This document shows positions 51,997 through 61,490 of a stretch of 64,000 nucleotides of DNA, in pieces. The position numbers and the translations under genes were made by a program. A model generated the notes under the pieces. The model saw nothing but the letters and a program-made list of their open reading frames with translations, did no database searches and had not been told where the DNA came from. Every line of letters begins with the position of its first letter. Position 1 is the first letter of the stretch. Origin of the DNA: Algoriphagus sp. (GTDB taxonomy: Bacteria; Bacteroidota; Bacteroidia; Cytophagales; Cyclobacteriaceae); contig JAGXQZ010000072.1 in NCBI GenBank assembly GCA_018336015.1, forward strand, positions 1 through 64,000. Reading direction: 5' to 3'.

Positions 51997-52262
51997 GGGA
52001 AAATTCCCGATTAGCCTTCGGTTTACTTCGGTGAATTTTGGGATCGGTGGGATCAGTCTGTATTTTTTTTGAAAAGAAAGGCTTAAAATAACTTGTGACA
52101 TTTTGTGTCAAATGATTTTTATTCTTATCTACTGGACCTAGTTTAGCATCATGATTTACAGAAAGAATTTCTCACCGAAAAAGGAGGCTTATACCAAAGG
52201 CTAAAAGGTGAATAAATCAACTTGTGCTGATTATACAATCTATCGTTAACCCATATAAGGTC
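51997..52262. other. AT-rich gene-free stretch upstream of an orphan gene
   Basis: Together with the pyrG leader, this is about 320 bases without a gene between divergent starts. Besides the GGGAA/TTCCC repeat, nothing supportable was found. It becomes clearly more AT-rich after about 52,070. Confidence 0.5.
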
Positions 52263-53021
52263 ATGAAATCAATTAAGCAAAGAGTCGTTTTGACAGATTA
52301 TTTAAGTGATGCCAATCCTCAGTCTTTACAATATAGCCAATGGTATGAACTTGATCCTTTGGTTTTATTTTCAAAATTGGATTGGACAAAATATGAAGAG
52401 AATGTTCAGGTCATTAATCAGATTTATTCTGAAGTATTTGATGAAATAGTGGTAAGTAAGAAATCTCTTCTTTGCTATTGGCCTCTTGATGATTTTATTG
52501 CTAGTGACTGGTTTGAATTACAAAAACTATTTGGCAAGAGAAAATTTGAGTTAGAATTTCATAAAAAAGAAAATGAATATTTTGAATCGAGCGAGATAAG
52601 CAAAACAATCTTAAAGAAATGGAAAGGATTTGTTGTTTTTTTGTTGGAAGCTCTTTTGGAGGATATTGCCATGAATGATCATATTGACCAAATAGCAACA
52701 CTTACCAATGATGCAGGATCAATCGTACTATTTCGATTGGAGCATGAACATGGTTTAAGCTATTCGTTTGCCTCCACCCAAGTGTTTTTTGAACAGGTTC
52801 CTGTTCTTCTTCCAGATTTAGAACAATCTACCCATTCACTTCCGTTGTTTGATTCATTTGTGGATTTGCTTGAAAATTTAATGGGGGAGTTGGATTTGGA
52901 AGCTTACAAAACACAGTTTAGTGACAAACAACTTGAGAAAACTTATTACAATTGGATTTCTAAAGAATTTAAAATAAAAAATCTCATTCAAAATTGGTTA
53001 ACTACCTATTCTCTCAATTGA
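52263..53021 (+). CDS. 252-residue protein, unrecognised, AT-rich
   Basis: Not recognised. A soluble, acidic and aromatic-rich protein (YSQWYELDPLVLFSKLDWTKYEENVQVINQ) without a signal peptide, membrane segment or catalytic motif. The ATG at 52263 is preferred; an in-frame TTG-type start at 52224 would add 13 residues. The coding sequence is visibly more AT-rich than its neighbours and uses AAA and TTT codons freely, which hints at transfer or weak expression. Confidence 0.65.
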   Translation: MKSIKQRVVLTDYLSDANPQSLQYSQWYELDPLVLFSKLDWTKYEENVQVINQIYSEVFDEIVVSKKSLLCYWPLDDFIASDWFELQKLFGKRKFELEFHKKENEYFESSEISKTILKKWKGFVVFLLEALLEDIAMNDHIDQIATLTNDAGSIVLFRLEHEHGLSYSFASTQVFFEQVPVLLPDLEQSTHSLPLFDSFVDLLENLMGELDLEAYKTQFSDKQLEKTYYNWISKEFKIKNLIQNWLTTYSLN

Positions 53022-53248
53022 TTGAAATTATATAAGAATAGGTACTCATAGAACTTATTTGGTTTATAATTTTAATAGCGAATATGCTTAGTCAGTCATC
53101 TTGCCATCCCAAGTCAGATTATTTTATGTGAAATATCATTTCTTCCGATCAAATAATTTTTAACACAATTTTTTAGGATCGATTTTCGATTATGCAAATA
53201 CTATTTTTATATTGCAATGATTTTTAATGTCAAATAAATTGTAAAAAA

Positions 53249-53653
53249 ATGAGAGAACTAATTAAAGAATCCATTGTAGATCTAAAGAGAGCCGATGGAT
53301 TTATTTATGTGACAGCTGAAGGAAAGAAAATCGATCTTCATGAAGCTGCAGCAAGAGGTATTGCAGTGACTCCGGTTAATCCAAAAGATGAAGTAATCAA
53401 AAAATTGGAAGCTGCAGGTTTATTTCTTACAGATAGTAAATTTTTGAGTGATCTTAATGATTTGATCTCTGCATTGAGCGGTAGTGCAGCAGCAAAATCA
53501 GGAGGAAAGAGAAGATCTTTCTCTGATTCAGAAAAAAATAAGATTGTCGAAGAGTGGAAAAAAGTAGAGGCAGCTGGCAAGAAAACCAAAGCAGCTTTTG
53601 CAAGAGAGATCGGCGTAGGTTATCAAACTTTTATTAACTGGTTGAGAGGCTAA
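53249..53653 (+). CDS. Small protein with a homeodomain-like C terminus
   Basis: 134 residues. The N terminus (IKESIVDLKRADGFIYVTAEGKKIDLHEAAARGI) has an unclear fold. The C terminus (FSDSEKNKIVEEWKKV then KTKAAFAREIGVGYQTFINWLRG) looks like a helix-turn-helix of the transposase/regulator kind, with a basic linker KSGGKRRS. It is probably DNA-binding. No inverted repeats or transposase neighbours, so it is not a mobile element by itself. Its terminator is a perfect 15-bp hairpin. Confidence 0.7.
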   Translation: MRELIKESIVDLKRADGFIYVTAEGKKIDLHEAAARGIAVTPVNPKDEVIKKLEAAGLFLTDSKFLSDLNDLISALSGSAAAKSGGKRRSFSDSEKNKIVEEWKKVEAAGKKTKAAFAREIGVGYQTFINWLRG

Positions 53654-53670
53654 TTTTCTCAATTCAAAGT

Positions 53671-53705
53671 AATCAAAAAGGCAGCGTTTAGCTGCCTTTT
53701 TGATT
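53671..53705. terminator. Terminator of the HTH gene
   Basis: A perfect 15-bp stem (53671-53685 with 53691-53705; core AAAGGCAGC/GCTGCCTTT) with a 5-base loop and A/T runs on both sides. Confidence 0.9.
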
Positions 53706-53822
53706 ATATCTAAATTTCAATTTTGAAATTCATCGATTACTTTATCCCTACACTGGATGTTCGCTTTTGTTGAGGTAGGATGATTCATTCAAAGTTTACC
53801 TGTGTTGGCCAGATAATATTTT

Positions 53823-53830
53823 TAATTTTG
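53823..53830 (+). promoter_or_regulatory. -7 promoter element of the cca unit
   Basis: TAATTTTG matches TAnnTTTG, 20 bases before the TTG start at 53850, so the leader would be very short. A TTG lies 15 bases further upstream, closer than usual. Confidence 0.5.
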
Positions 53831-53849
53831 TAGCAAATATTTACACGCT

Positions 53850-54320
53850 TTGGACCCTATTTTATTAGTAAAGTCTTTTCGAGAAAGCGGAAAGATTGTG
53901 ATCAAAGAAGGAAATGGCATTAATCTGACCATTTCTAAACCCGAATTATGGAAAGAGGAAATGGGCTCCGATTGGACTTATTTACTTTTTGACCTTTTCC
54001 AAATTAGATCGATTTGCGAGCCCTTCTCAGAGGTTTCACTCGATATAGTTGAGTTTGCTTCCAAGCCCACGGTATATCAAAGCCCTTCCAATAAACTGCT
54101 GACTAAGGGTCCTGTCACTAAGGGTATTGTCCGATTTTCTGTGATCCGTGATCCTGAATGGAATAAGCTCCTTTTTCAAATCGCTCAGCCTGTTATTTTG
54201 GGAATAGGGAAAGATACCACAGCCGATTTCATAACTGAAAAATATTTCCCACTCTTGGCACCTTCCACCAAAGAATTATTCCTTGGACCTGAAGGGGAAG
54301 TGAAAATCATTAAAGGATGA
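53850..54320 (+). CDS. 156-residue protein, unknown function, in the cca unit
   Basis: Not recognised. Mixed alpha/beta soluble protein; no signal peptide. The TTG at 53850 is the only start that keeps the N terminus; no near ATG fits. Its stop overlaps the cca start (ATGA at 54317-54320), so it is translationally coupled to tRNA maturation. Confidence 0.68.
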   Translation: MDPILLVKSFRESGKIVIKEGNGINLTISKPELWKEEMGSDWTYLLFDLFQIRSICEPFSEVSLDIVEFASKPTVYQSPSNKLLTKGPVTKGIVRFSVIRDPEWNKLLFQIAQPVILGIGKDTTADFITEKYFPLLAPSTKELFLGPEGEVKIIKG

Positions 54321-55741
54321 ATCTAAAACATCGTCTGGATGAGCATGAGGTATTCCTACGCGTAGCCCGAGTTTCAGAACGATTGGGTTTGGAGACGTAT
54401 GTGGTAGGTGGATATGTACGTGATTTAATTCTTGGAAGACCCAGCAAGGACATTGATTTTACCTGCGTAGGAAGTGGGATTGAGCTTGCACAACAAGTGG
54501 CAAGTACTTACGAGGAACATGTGCCGCTTTCGGTATTTAAAAATTTCGGAACTGCCATGCTCAAACTCCAGGATTGGGAGTTGGAGTTTGTAGGTGCAAG
54601 GAAAGAATCTTACAGATTGGAATCCCGAAAACCCATCGTGGAAGACGGTACCCTACTGGAAGATCTCGAACGCAGAGATTTCACGATCAATGCCATGGCC
54701 ATTTCATTGAATCCATCCAACTATGGAGAACTGATCGATCCTTTTGATGGATTGGGAGATATGAAAAGGAAGCTTATCAAAACTCCACTTGAGCCAGGAA
54801 TTACCTTCTCAGATGATCCATTGAGGATGTTGAGAGCTGTTCGCTTTGCAGCTCAGCTAAATTTTGACATTGAAGCTGACACCTTTTTTGCATTGTCAGA
54901 AAATGCATCCAGACTTCAAATCATCTCAGGAGAACGGATTATTGACGAACTAAATAAGGTCATCCTTACCTCCAAACCCTCTTATGGGTTCAAATTGCTT
55001 TTTGCGTCCAGGTTGCTTCACGAGTTTTTTCCTGAATTGGTTGAGCTACAGGGAGTAGATTCAGTCGATGATAAATCTCATAAGGATAATTTCTACCATA
55101 CGCTTCAGGTGTTGGATAATGTCTGCCAATTTTCAGCTGATTTGTGGCTGAGATGGGCTGCAATCCTGCATGATATTGCCAAACCCGCTACCAAGCGATT
55201 CAATCCTAAAGTAGGTTGGACATTTCATGGTCATGAAGACAAAGGTGCCCGCATGACTCCAGGAATATTCAGAAGGCTGAAGCTCCCGATGGATGATCGG
55301 ATGAAGTATGTTCAAAAATTGGTGAAACTTCATCTTCGACCAATCGCTTTGGTGAAAGATGAAGTGACGGATTCGGCTTTAAGGAGGCTTTTATTTGACG
55401 CAGGTGATGATATCGACGACCTGATGAAGCTTTGTAGGGCAGATATCACTTCCAAAAACAATAAGAAAGTCCAGAAGTATCTTGATAATTTTGACAAGGT
55501 CGAAAAGAAACTATTGGAAGTGGAAGAAAAAGATCAAGTCCGAAACTTTCAGCCTCCCATAAGTGGTGAAGAAATCATGGAAACTTTTGGAATTTCACCC
55601 TCAAAAATTATCGGTGATATTAAAGAAGAAATCAAAGAAGCTATATTGGAAGGCCGAATCCAAAACAACCCGGAGGAGGCAAGAAACCTTATGATGAAAA
55701 TTGCCCTGGAAAAAGGGCTTTCACCCCAAAGCAAATCTTAA
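54317..55741 (+). CDS. cca: CCA tRNA nucleotidyltransferase with HD domain
   Basis: Class II nucleotidyltransferase that adds or repairs the CCA end of tRNAs (poly(A) polymerase is the alternative reading). 474 residues. The head has GGYVRDLILGRPSKDIDFTCVG with the two catalytic carboxylates, RRDFTINAMAISL and the DPLRMLRAVRFAAQL arm; the HD part is in ILHDIAKP. This gene matters because tRNA-Gln in this window has no encoded CCA. It overlaps the preceding gene by 4 bases. Confidence 0.93.
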   Translation: MNLKHRLDEHEVFLRVARVSERLGLETYVVGGYVRDLILGRPSKDIDFTCVGSGIELAQQVASTYEEHVPLSVFKNFGTAMLKLQDWELEFVGARKESYRLESRKPIVEDGTLLEDLERRDFTINAMAISLNPSNYGELIDPFDGLGDMKRKLIKTPLEPGITFSDDPLRMLRAVRFAAQLNFDIEADTFFALSENASRLQIISGERIIDELNKVILTSKPSYGFKLLFASRLLHEFFPELVELQGVDSVDDKSHKDNFYHTLQVLDNVCQFSADLWLRWAAILHDIAKPATKRFNPKVGWTFHGHEDKGARMTPGIFRRLKLPMDDRMKYVQKLVKLHLRPIALVKDEVTDSALRRLLFDAGDDIDDLMKLCRADITSKNNKKVQKYLDNFDKVEKKLLEVEEKDQVRNFQPPISGEEIMETFGISPSKIIGDIKEEIKEAILEGRIQNNPEEARNLMMKIALEKGLSPQSKS

Positions 55742-55754
55742 TCAGTATCAAATT

Positions 55755-56465
55755 ATGTCAAAGCGAGTAGTACTAGTATTCTTAATGTTCATTTGTTCAG
55801 GTGTTGCTTTTAGCCAAACTGCCTCAGATTCTATTCCTAAACTGGACCCAAAAGTTAAAAACGCGCTCAATGTCGCCGACCAACTGGCATACCAGGCAGC
55901 ATTGAAGTACAATGATTTGGAGGTAGCGAAAAATAAATTATTTGATCTCATCGTTCGCAATCCGGAAGACATCCGCTACATGGAGGCACTTGGGAGTTTG
56001 TATTTTGAATCAGGGATTAATGCCTCTGCTGCATTAGTGGCGATGGATATCCTCAAAATCAATGACAAGAATACAGGCGCCATGGAAATTGCCGCTTATG
56101 CTTTAGAGCAGCTAGGCGCTTTTGACCGTGCCTTGCCTTATTATGAAAGTTTACACTTGCTAACAGGTGATAATTTCAGCCTTTACAAATCTGCCTACCT
56201 TCAATATTCCATGAAGCGCTATGCAGAAGCGATGAATTCGGTAAACATGTTGGTAAAAAATGCGAAGCCAGATGAGAAAATCGGCTTTGCCGTGTCTGAG
56301 ACAGAGACTCAGCAGGTGAATATGAAAGCTGCAGCGCTCAATTTGAAAGGTCTTATTTACCTAGATCAAAGTTCTAAAACAGAAGCCAAAGCCTCATTCA
56401 ACGAAGCTATTTCACTGGAGCCCAATTTCAATCAGGCAAAAGAAAACCTTCAAAAAACAAACTGA
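55755..56465 (+). CDS. Exported TPR protein
   Basis: 236 residues. Signal peptide (VVLVFLMFICSGVAFSQ). About four TPR-like helical pairs (YMEALGSLYFESGINASAAL, NTGAMEIAAYALEQLGAFDRAL, AEAMNSVNMLVKNAKPDEK, KASFNEAISLEPNFNQAKENL). A scaffold in the periplasm is likely. The ATG at 55755 starts the signal peptide; the in-frame start at 55701 overlaps cca. 13 bases downstream of cca. Confidence 0.82.
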   Translation: MSKRVVLVFLMFICSGVAFSQTASDSIPKLDPKVKNALNVADQLAYQAALKYNDLEVAKNKLFDLIVRNPEDIRYMEALGSLYFESGINASAALVAMDILKINDKNTGAMEIAAYALEQLGAFDRALPYYESLHLLTGDNFSLYKSAYLQYSMKRYAEAMNSVNMLVKNAKPDEKIGFAVSETETQQVNMKAAALNLKGLIYLDQSSKTEAKASFNEAISLEPNFNQAKENLQKTN

Positions 56466-56482
56466 TCCTAGTAATGGAATAG

Positions 56483-56511
56483 CAGCCGGACCACTTCCGG
56501 CTGTTTTTTTG
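56483..56511 (+). terminator. Terminator of the cca unit
   Basis: A perfect 8-bp stem CAGCCGGA (56483-56490) / TCCGGCTG (56496-56503) followed by seven T. Confidence 0.88.
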
Positions 56512-56648
56512 GATGATATAATTAATATTTTAGGTATTCATCGGAATAAGATAAAAGAATTCACAACATAAAAGACTTTTTCAAAAAGAGGGGATTTCGT
56601 TACCTTGACCAGGTAGTAAAAATTATTCGGTATCCCCTTATCTCTAGC

Positions 56649-58034
56649 ATGACTGATTTTAAATGGATTCTATTCCTATTTGCCTTCCTTATCACAGGCT
56701 CGTCTTATGGACAGAATCAAACCTACAAAGAACCCAAGTTTCATCAGGAATGGTCTAAGCCTAGTATTTATCCGGATCGAATCGTTTTAAATTTCGGACA
56801 GAACCCATCCTCAGAGGTCAATGTCACCTGGAGGACAAATACTAAAGTAAAAAAAGCCTATGCTGAAATTGCTGTAGCCACCGCTGCTCCGGGATTCTGG
56901 AAAAATGGAAAAACGATTGTAGCCAAAACTGAACTTTTGGATGCAACTGCTATCGAAGATGCATCTGTAGTAGCACACTATCACTCAGTGCAATTCAAAG
57001 AGTTATTGCCAAATACCATGTATGGGTATCGGGTAGGAGACGGAGAGCAATGGAGCGAGTGGTTTCAATTTCAGACTGCCTCTGAAAAGGCGGAAGATAA
57101 ATTTTCCTTTCTCTACGTGGGAGATGCCCAGAATTATGTTTTGGAACTTTGGTCCAGATTGATCAGAGAAGGTTTTAGAAAGGCGCCCGAAGCGAGGTTT
57201 ATTATTCATGCCGGAGACCTGATCAATCGGGCACATCGGGAACAGGAATGGCACGAATGGTTTACAGCAGGCGGTTTCATTCACAGTATGATCCCAGCCA
57301 TGCCTACTCCCGGAAATCATGAGTACCGGGCTAAAGATCAAAAAGAAACTCTGGCTAAAGAACGAAGTCTGTCTGTCCAGTGGAGACCCCAGTTTACACT
57401 ACCTCAAAATGGCCCTGAGGGATTAGAAGAGACTGTATACTACATGGATTATCAGGATGTCAGAGTGATTTCTCTGGATTCTAATCGAGATCAAGAAAGA
57501 CAAGCAGCCTGGTTGGAAAGTGTATTGGCTTCTAATCCGAAAAAATGGACCATTTTGACTTACCACCACCCACTTTTCTCTGCTTCCAATGGTAGGGATA
57601 ACTCAGAATTAAGGGCTCTTTGGAAACCCATTTTCGATAAATACAAGGTTGACTTGGCGTTACAAGGTCATGACCATGCGTATGCTAGAGGGAGAGTGGC
57701 GCCCGAAGGAAATGTCATGGATGGAGTAAATATTCAGGATCTTACTGGAACGGTCTATGTGGTCAGTGTCAGCGGTGGCAAAATGTACAACATGGGTGAG
57801 GATTGGACAGGTAAAGGGGCAATCAAAGATCGGGCTGCCGAAAACACCCAGCTTTTTCAAGTAATCACTGTGGAAGGAAATCGTCTAAAATTTGAATCCT
57901 TTACTGCCATTGGAGAGCTATATGATGCTTTTGAATTAGTAAAAGGAGAGAACGATCTCAATCAGTTTATCGAGCTCCGAGTCAATGCAGTTCCTGAAAA
58001 AAATAACTCAAACACGATTCCTTTTAAGGATTAA
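56649..58034 (+). CDS. Exported purple-acid-phosphatase-like metallophosphoesterase
   Basis: 461 residues with a signal peptide (ILFLFAFLITGSSYGQ). An N-terminal fibronectin-like domain covers about 40-135 (RIVLNFGQNPSSEVNVTWRT), followed by the phosphoesterase. Metal ligands: VGDAQNY, HAGDLIN, PGNHEY, TYHHPLF and LQGHDHAY. This is the arrangement of purple acid phosphatases, which act on phosphate monoesters outside the cytoplasm. Regulation not visible; no phosphate-box is evident. Confidence 0.9.
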   Translation: MTDFKWILFLFAFLITGSSYGQNQTYKEPKFHQEWSKPSIYPDRIVLNFGQNPSSEVNVTWRTNTKVKKAYAEIAVATAAPGFWKNGKTIVAKTELLDATAIEDASVVAHYHSVQFKELLPNTMYGYRVGDGEQWSEWFQFQTASEKAEDKFSFLYVGDAQNYVLELWSRLIREGFRKAPEARFIIHAGDLINRAHREQEWHEWFTAGGFIHSMIPAMPTPGNHEYRAKDQKETLAKERSLSVQWRPQFTLPQNGPEGLEETVYYMDYQDVRVISLDSNRDQERQAAWLESVLASNPKKWTILTYHHPLFSASNGRDNSELRALWKPIFDKYKVDLALQGHDHAYARGRVAPEGNVMDGVNIQDLTGTVYVVSVSGGKMYNMGEDWTGKGAIKDRAAENTQLFQVITVEGNRLKFESFTAIGELYDAFELVKGENDLNQFIELRVNAVPEKNNSNTIPFKD

Positions 58035-58105
58035 GGTTTATATAAAATAGAAAATAAGTTTTTTTGGAGGCCATCTTTTTCTTTTTCCGGCAAATAGGTA
58101 TCAAA

Positions 58106-58139
58106 AAAATAGGTTCAGCATTTCTGCTGAACCTATTTT
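58106..58139. terminator. Bidirectional terminator after the phosphatase
   Basis: A perfect 15-bp stem (58106-58120 with 58125-58139; core ATAGGTTCAGCA/TGCTGAACCTAT) with a TTTC loop and A/T runs, between converging genes. Confidence 0.9.
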
Positions 58140-58158
58140 ACTTACGGTCTTATTAACC

Positions 58159-59556
58159 TTAATCGAGTTTTACAGGCTCAATCATCACTCCAGCTCTTAC
58201 TTTTGAGTCCAATGTACTTCCTACATCCACTCGCTCAAGCTGCTGATATCTAGCTCCGGAAGGTACTCCAGTAATCTGTTCAATTGCTTTTCGAAGCAGT
58301 AGCTCATTCACGTCTCCAAGTGGTTTTAGTCGCTCTGAAGACTCTTTTGCTTCAATGTTTGGCAGGAATCCATTGGTGTATTCCGATTGGTCTAAGCTAT
58401 TGAAGCTTCTGGATACTATGGGTAGCATTCCATATTTATTGGCAGGGTTATCGTCATCTTCGAAAGGTACTGAGCCGACGTTTTTCCCTGTGGTTTTATC
58501 GCCTATGATAAAGACATCCATGTAAGGCTTGAGGCCATTGATGATTAATTCAGAAGCGGACGCTGTCCGAGTGGAAGTAAGTATATAGACTCTATTCCCT
58601 TTTAAAATTCTACCCAAATTCTCAGCCTTTTCTCTAAATGGAGTTTGAACATTTTTTAGGTTGTCAAACTGCATAAGGAAGCTGTTGTATTTGGTCTTCG
58701 AAAATATATCGGTGGTTTTTACCGAAGGGGCAATCAAGCTCGCGAGGTTTACTGCCGAAGATACAAATCCACCTCCGTTATATCTGAAATCTAAGATCAA
58801 GTGTTGGATCCCCTTGGTTTTGAACTCGGCAAAAATCCCATCCATTTCTTGGTCATAGGCAGTGCTGTTATTGCCGGGTCCCGGAGCAAAGAAATGATAG
58901 ATGACGTATCCTATTTTCTCACCATTTACAGTATATACCGAATCGAGGAAGTTTGGATTTTCGGACAATTCTACCGGTGTGAGAGAAATTTCAGGCTGCG
59001 CCACAAATCCGCCAGATGATTCATTAAACCTAAGCGTATTCAAGGTGTGCGGCTTGTCGATCAATCCCAGTACAGTTCGGTAATTTTCCAAAGTCATTTG
59101 GGTACCGTTGATCCGAGTGATGTAATCACCTCGCTTCATTCCTGCGGTAGCTGCAGGACTGTTTTTTTTGATATAGGTGACTTCAGCGACGACATTATTA
59201 TTAGATGAACTCTCCCGATAGAGGGTAAATTCATATCCAGCCTCAAGACTGATTCCGTTGAGGGATTTGATCAACTGCTGGTAATCAGGATAGATGACCG
59301 AAAATCGATCAGTAGGTCTATTTAGAAGAGATTCAAAATAATCCTTAGGCTCTGAAGTGTTTGCGATCGGTGTTTTCATTTCAGAAAGCCATAAGTACAC
59401 TTCTTTCATGACATCATTGATCCATTTATTGATGGCAATATTTGGATTTGGCTCTTCTTTTACCGGTGGTTCAGTGTCCTCTTTTTCCTGACATCCCACG
59501 ACTCCACCTGCTAGTAAAAAGAGGAGCATTAATCTGAACAGTGATTTAGTGATCAT
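58159..59556 (-). CDS. S41-family C-terminal processing protease, lipoprotein
   Basis: 465 residues. Lipoprotein signal (LLLFLLAGGVVGCQEK, Cys near 22). A PDZ domain spans about 105-200 (KKNSPAATAGMKRGDYITRING), and the S41 serine protease follows with catalytic Ser in TRTASASELIING and Lys in GDKTTGKNVGS. Possible role: envelope protein processing or quality control. Confidence 0.9.
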   Translation of the reverse strand: MITKSLFRLMLLFLLAGGVVGCQEKEDTEPPVKEEPNPNIAINKWINDVMKEVYLWLSEMKTPIANTSEPKDYFESLLNRPTDRFSVIYPDYQQLIKSLNGISLEAGYEFTLYRESSSNNNVVAEVTYIKKNSPAATAGMKRGDYITRINGTQMTLENYRTVLGLIDKPHTLNTLRFNESSGGFVAQPEISLTPVELSENPNFLDSVYTVNGEKIGYVIYHFFAPGPGNNSTAYDQEMDGIFAEFKTKGIQHLILDFRYNGGGFVSSAVNLASLIAPSVKTTDIFSKTKYNSFLMQFDNLKNVQTPFREKAENLGRILKGNRVYILTSTRTASASELIINGLKPYMDVFIIGDKTTGKNVGSVPFEDDDNPANKYGMLPIVSRSFNSLDQSEYTNGFLPNIEAKESSERLKPLGDVNELLLRKAIEQITGVPSGARYQQLERVDVGSTLDSKVRAGVMIEPVKLD

Positions 59557-59630
59557 AAATAAAATGGTTGATATGTGCTAAACGGTCTGTGTAGAATACT
59601 TGTTTTTTTGACCCTCCAAAAATTCCGGAT

Positions 59631-60341
59631 TCAATACGACGAACCAAAGGAAACATCGTGCAGTTGACTGTCCAGCAATTTTCCTTTTTCACATTTCAAT
59701 ACGCGATAAGGGAATTTACGAAGGAGCTCATGATTGTGTGTAGCCATCAAAATCGCTGTTCCTTGTTTGTTGATTTCTTGGAATAGTTTAAAAATACCAT
59801 CCGCTACGTCAGGGTCGAGATTTCCGGTAGGTTCATCTGCCAAAAGAATTGACGGATTATTGAGTAAAGCCCGGGCAATCACAATGCGCTGTTGTTCTCC
59901 ACCCGAGAGTTGATGTGGCATTTTATTCAAGGCTTCCACTAGACCCACTTGAATAAGCACATCGCTGATGCGCTCTTTGATTTTGAGGGAATCTGTCCAG
60001 CCAGTAGCCTTGAGCACAAATGTGAGATTTTCACTGACAGATCGGTCGGTAAACAGCTGAAAATCCTGAAAAATGATTCCGATTTTTCTCCGGAGGTAGG
60101 GTACTTCTTTGCTTTTGATTTTGGATAGGTTGTATCCTACAACTTCTGAATGTCCTGTTTTTAGCGGAAGATCAGCATAAAGAGTTTTGAGTAAGGAGCT
60201 TTTACCACTGCCGGTTCGGCCGATCAGAAATACAAACTCATGCTGTTCTACAGCAAAATTGACATCTGTGAGAACGGGATTTTCTCCCTGAAAAATGGTC
60301 GCCTGTGTCATAGACAACACGGGATGGGTACTGAAATCCAT
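59631..60341 (-). CDS. ftsE: Cell division ATP-binding protein FtsE
   Basis: 236-residue ABC ATPase: Walker A GRTGSGKSSLLK, Q-loop FQDFQLF, signature LSGGEQQR and Walker B ILLADEPTGNLDPDV. The FtsE type is supported by the RVLKCEKGKL end and the alternating LTDVNFAVEQHEFVFL start. FtsEX activates peptidoglycan hydrolases in division; ftsX is not adjacent, as in many Bacteroidota. A related ABC ATPase is the alternative. It is second in an operon with a 67-residue gene. Confidence 0.83.
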   Translation of the reverse strand: MDFSTHPVLSMTQATIFQGENPVLTDVNFAVEQHEFVFLIGRTGSGKSSLLKTLYADLPLKTGHSEVVGYNLSKIKSKEVPYLRRKIGIIFQDFQLFTDRSVSENLTFVLKATGWTDSLKIKERISDVLIQVGLVEALNKMPHQLSGGEQQRIVIARALLNNPSILLADEPTGNLDPDVADGIFKLFQEINKQGTAILMATHNHELLRKFPYRVLKCEKGKLLDSQLHDVSFGSSY

Positions 60342-60345
60342 TGGT

Positions 60346-60549
60346 TTAGAGATCTAGTTTTTGAAGTTTTCCAAAAGGAAGGCTTTTGATGAGTTCCTCC
60401 AGCTTTTCTTCTTTGCCTTCCAATCCAAATTTTTCTACACTTTTCAGTGGACGGTCTGCCCTGAAGTAAGCCACGAGTACAAAATTTTCGTCCCGAATCT
60501 GAATGTAGTCAGGGATTTTTGCTTTTCCTTTTACCTTGATGATGTACAT
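60346..60549 (-). CDS. 67-residue protein, unknown function
   Basis: Not recognised. A beta-rich start (MYIIKVKGKAKIPDYIQIRDENFVLVAYF) and a helical, Lys/Glu-rich end. It lies four bases ahead of ftsE, so it is the first gene of that operon. It may be a conserved small cytosolic protein of this lineage. Confidence 0.68.
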   Translation of the reverse strand: MYIIKVKGKAKIPDYIQIRDENFVLVAYFRADRPLKSVEKFGLEGKEEKLEELIKSLPFGKLQKLDL

Positions 60550-60559
60550 AAGTTGGAAT

Positions 60560-60596
60560 TGAAAAAGAGGCTGAATCTTTCCAGAACCAGCCTCTT
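60560..60596 (-). terminator. Terminator after fructose-6-phosphate aldolase gene
   Basis: A perfect 9-bp stem AAGAGGCTG (60565-60573) / CAGCCTCTT (60588-60596) and a T run on the minus strand, only 15 bases before the 67-residue gene. There is little room for a promoter behind it, so readthrough may feed ftsE. Confidence 0.78.
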
Positions 60597-60603
60597 GTGA
60601 GGT

Positions 60604-61263
60604 TTATTTGCCTGCTGCTTTAGCGTGGTCGGCAAGAAACTGTGCCAAACCTGAGTCGGTAAGTGGATGCTTCAGCAGTCCTGTGATGACTTTCAATGGA
60701 CAAGTGGCTACGTCAGCCCCAAGCTCAGCACACTTGATCAGGTGCATGGTGTGTCGTACCGATGCAGCTAGAACCTCCGTGGTGTAGCCATAGTTTTGAT
60801 AAATATGAACTATTTGAGCAATCAGGTCCAATCCGTCAAAGGAGATGTCGTCCAATCTTCCGATGAATGGAGATACGTAGGAGGCTCCGGCTTTTGCTGC
60901 CAAAAGCGCCTGACCTGAAGAGAAAATCAGAGTACAATTCGTCCGGATTCCTTCACTGTGGAAATATTTGATTGCTTTGACACCATCGCGGATCATCGGG
61001 ATTTTTACCACGATTTTATCGTCGATTTTTGCAAGTTCTTTACCCTCTCGGATCATTCCTTCGTAGTCAGTGGCAATGACCTCGGCACTCACTTTATCAT
61101 CTACGATATCGCAGATGGCTTTGTAATGAGCCTTGACATTGGCGTCACCGGTGATGCCCTCTTTGGCCATTAGGGAAGGATTGGTAGTCACACCATCCAA
61201 TACGCCTAAATCATAAGCTTCGCGGATTTCATCCAAATTGGCGGTGTCAATAAAGAATTTCAT
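60604..61263 (-). CDS. fsa: Fructose-6-phosphate aldolase/transaldolase-like
   Basis: 219 residues: a short transaldolase-like class I aldolase. The motif [13 protein letters not shown] and the Schiff-base Lys in VVKIPM (about residue 87) are visible; [13 protein letters not shown] is the third landmark. Short enzymes of this kind are either fructose-6-phosphate aldolases or sedoheptulose transaldolases. The ATG at 61263 ([13 protein letters not shown]) is the family start. Confidence 0.92.
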   Translation of the reverse strand: MKFFIDTANLDEIREAYDLGVLDGVTTNPSLMAKEGITGDANVKAHYKAICDIVDDKVSAEVIATDYEGMIREGKELAKIDDKIVVKIPMIRDGVKAIKYFHSEGIRTNCTLIFSSGQALLAAKAGASYVSPFIGRLDDISFDGLDLIAQIVHIYQNYGYTTEVLAASVRHTMHLIKCAELGADVATCPLKVITGLLKHPLTDSGLAQFLADHAKAAGK

Positions 61264-61404
61264 ATTAAAATAGGTTTTGGTTAAGAATCTCAATTTAAGC
61301 TCGCCCAGAAAAGGTGAATTCTAGGTAGCTGAACAAAGTTAGAAGATTAATCAGGAATAGGTAGCCGCCAAGGATTAGGATTTTGGAAAATGCGGACAAA
61401 AAAA

Positions 61405-61486
61405 GAGGCGACATCGCACCGCTACAACCGCCTACCCTTGCTTCCTTCCGGACCTGGGGGATTCAGCAGGAGCTGGTCGTGTCGCC
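61405..61486 (-). ncRNA. ffs: Signal recognition particle RNA, small bacterial type (4.5S-like)
   Basis: The minus strand contains the universal SRP domain AGGTCCGGAAGGAAGCA. The closing helix pairs GGCGACA (5', 61486-61480) with TGTCGCC (3', 61413-61407), followed by a T run (terminator). Length about 80-85 nt, fitting the small SRP RNA type. A perfect TACCTTTG promoter box ends 4 bases before the 5' end. Partner of Ffh at 81-1421. Confidence 0.93.
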
Positions 61487-61490
61487 GATA

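Noticed and set aside
53249-53653. Insertion sequence remnant
   Set aside because: Only an HTH-like C terminus is present; no DDE catalytic domain, terminal repeats or target duplications.
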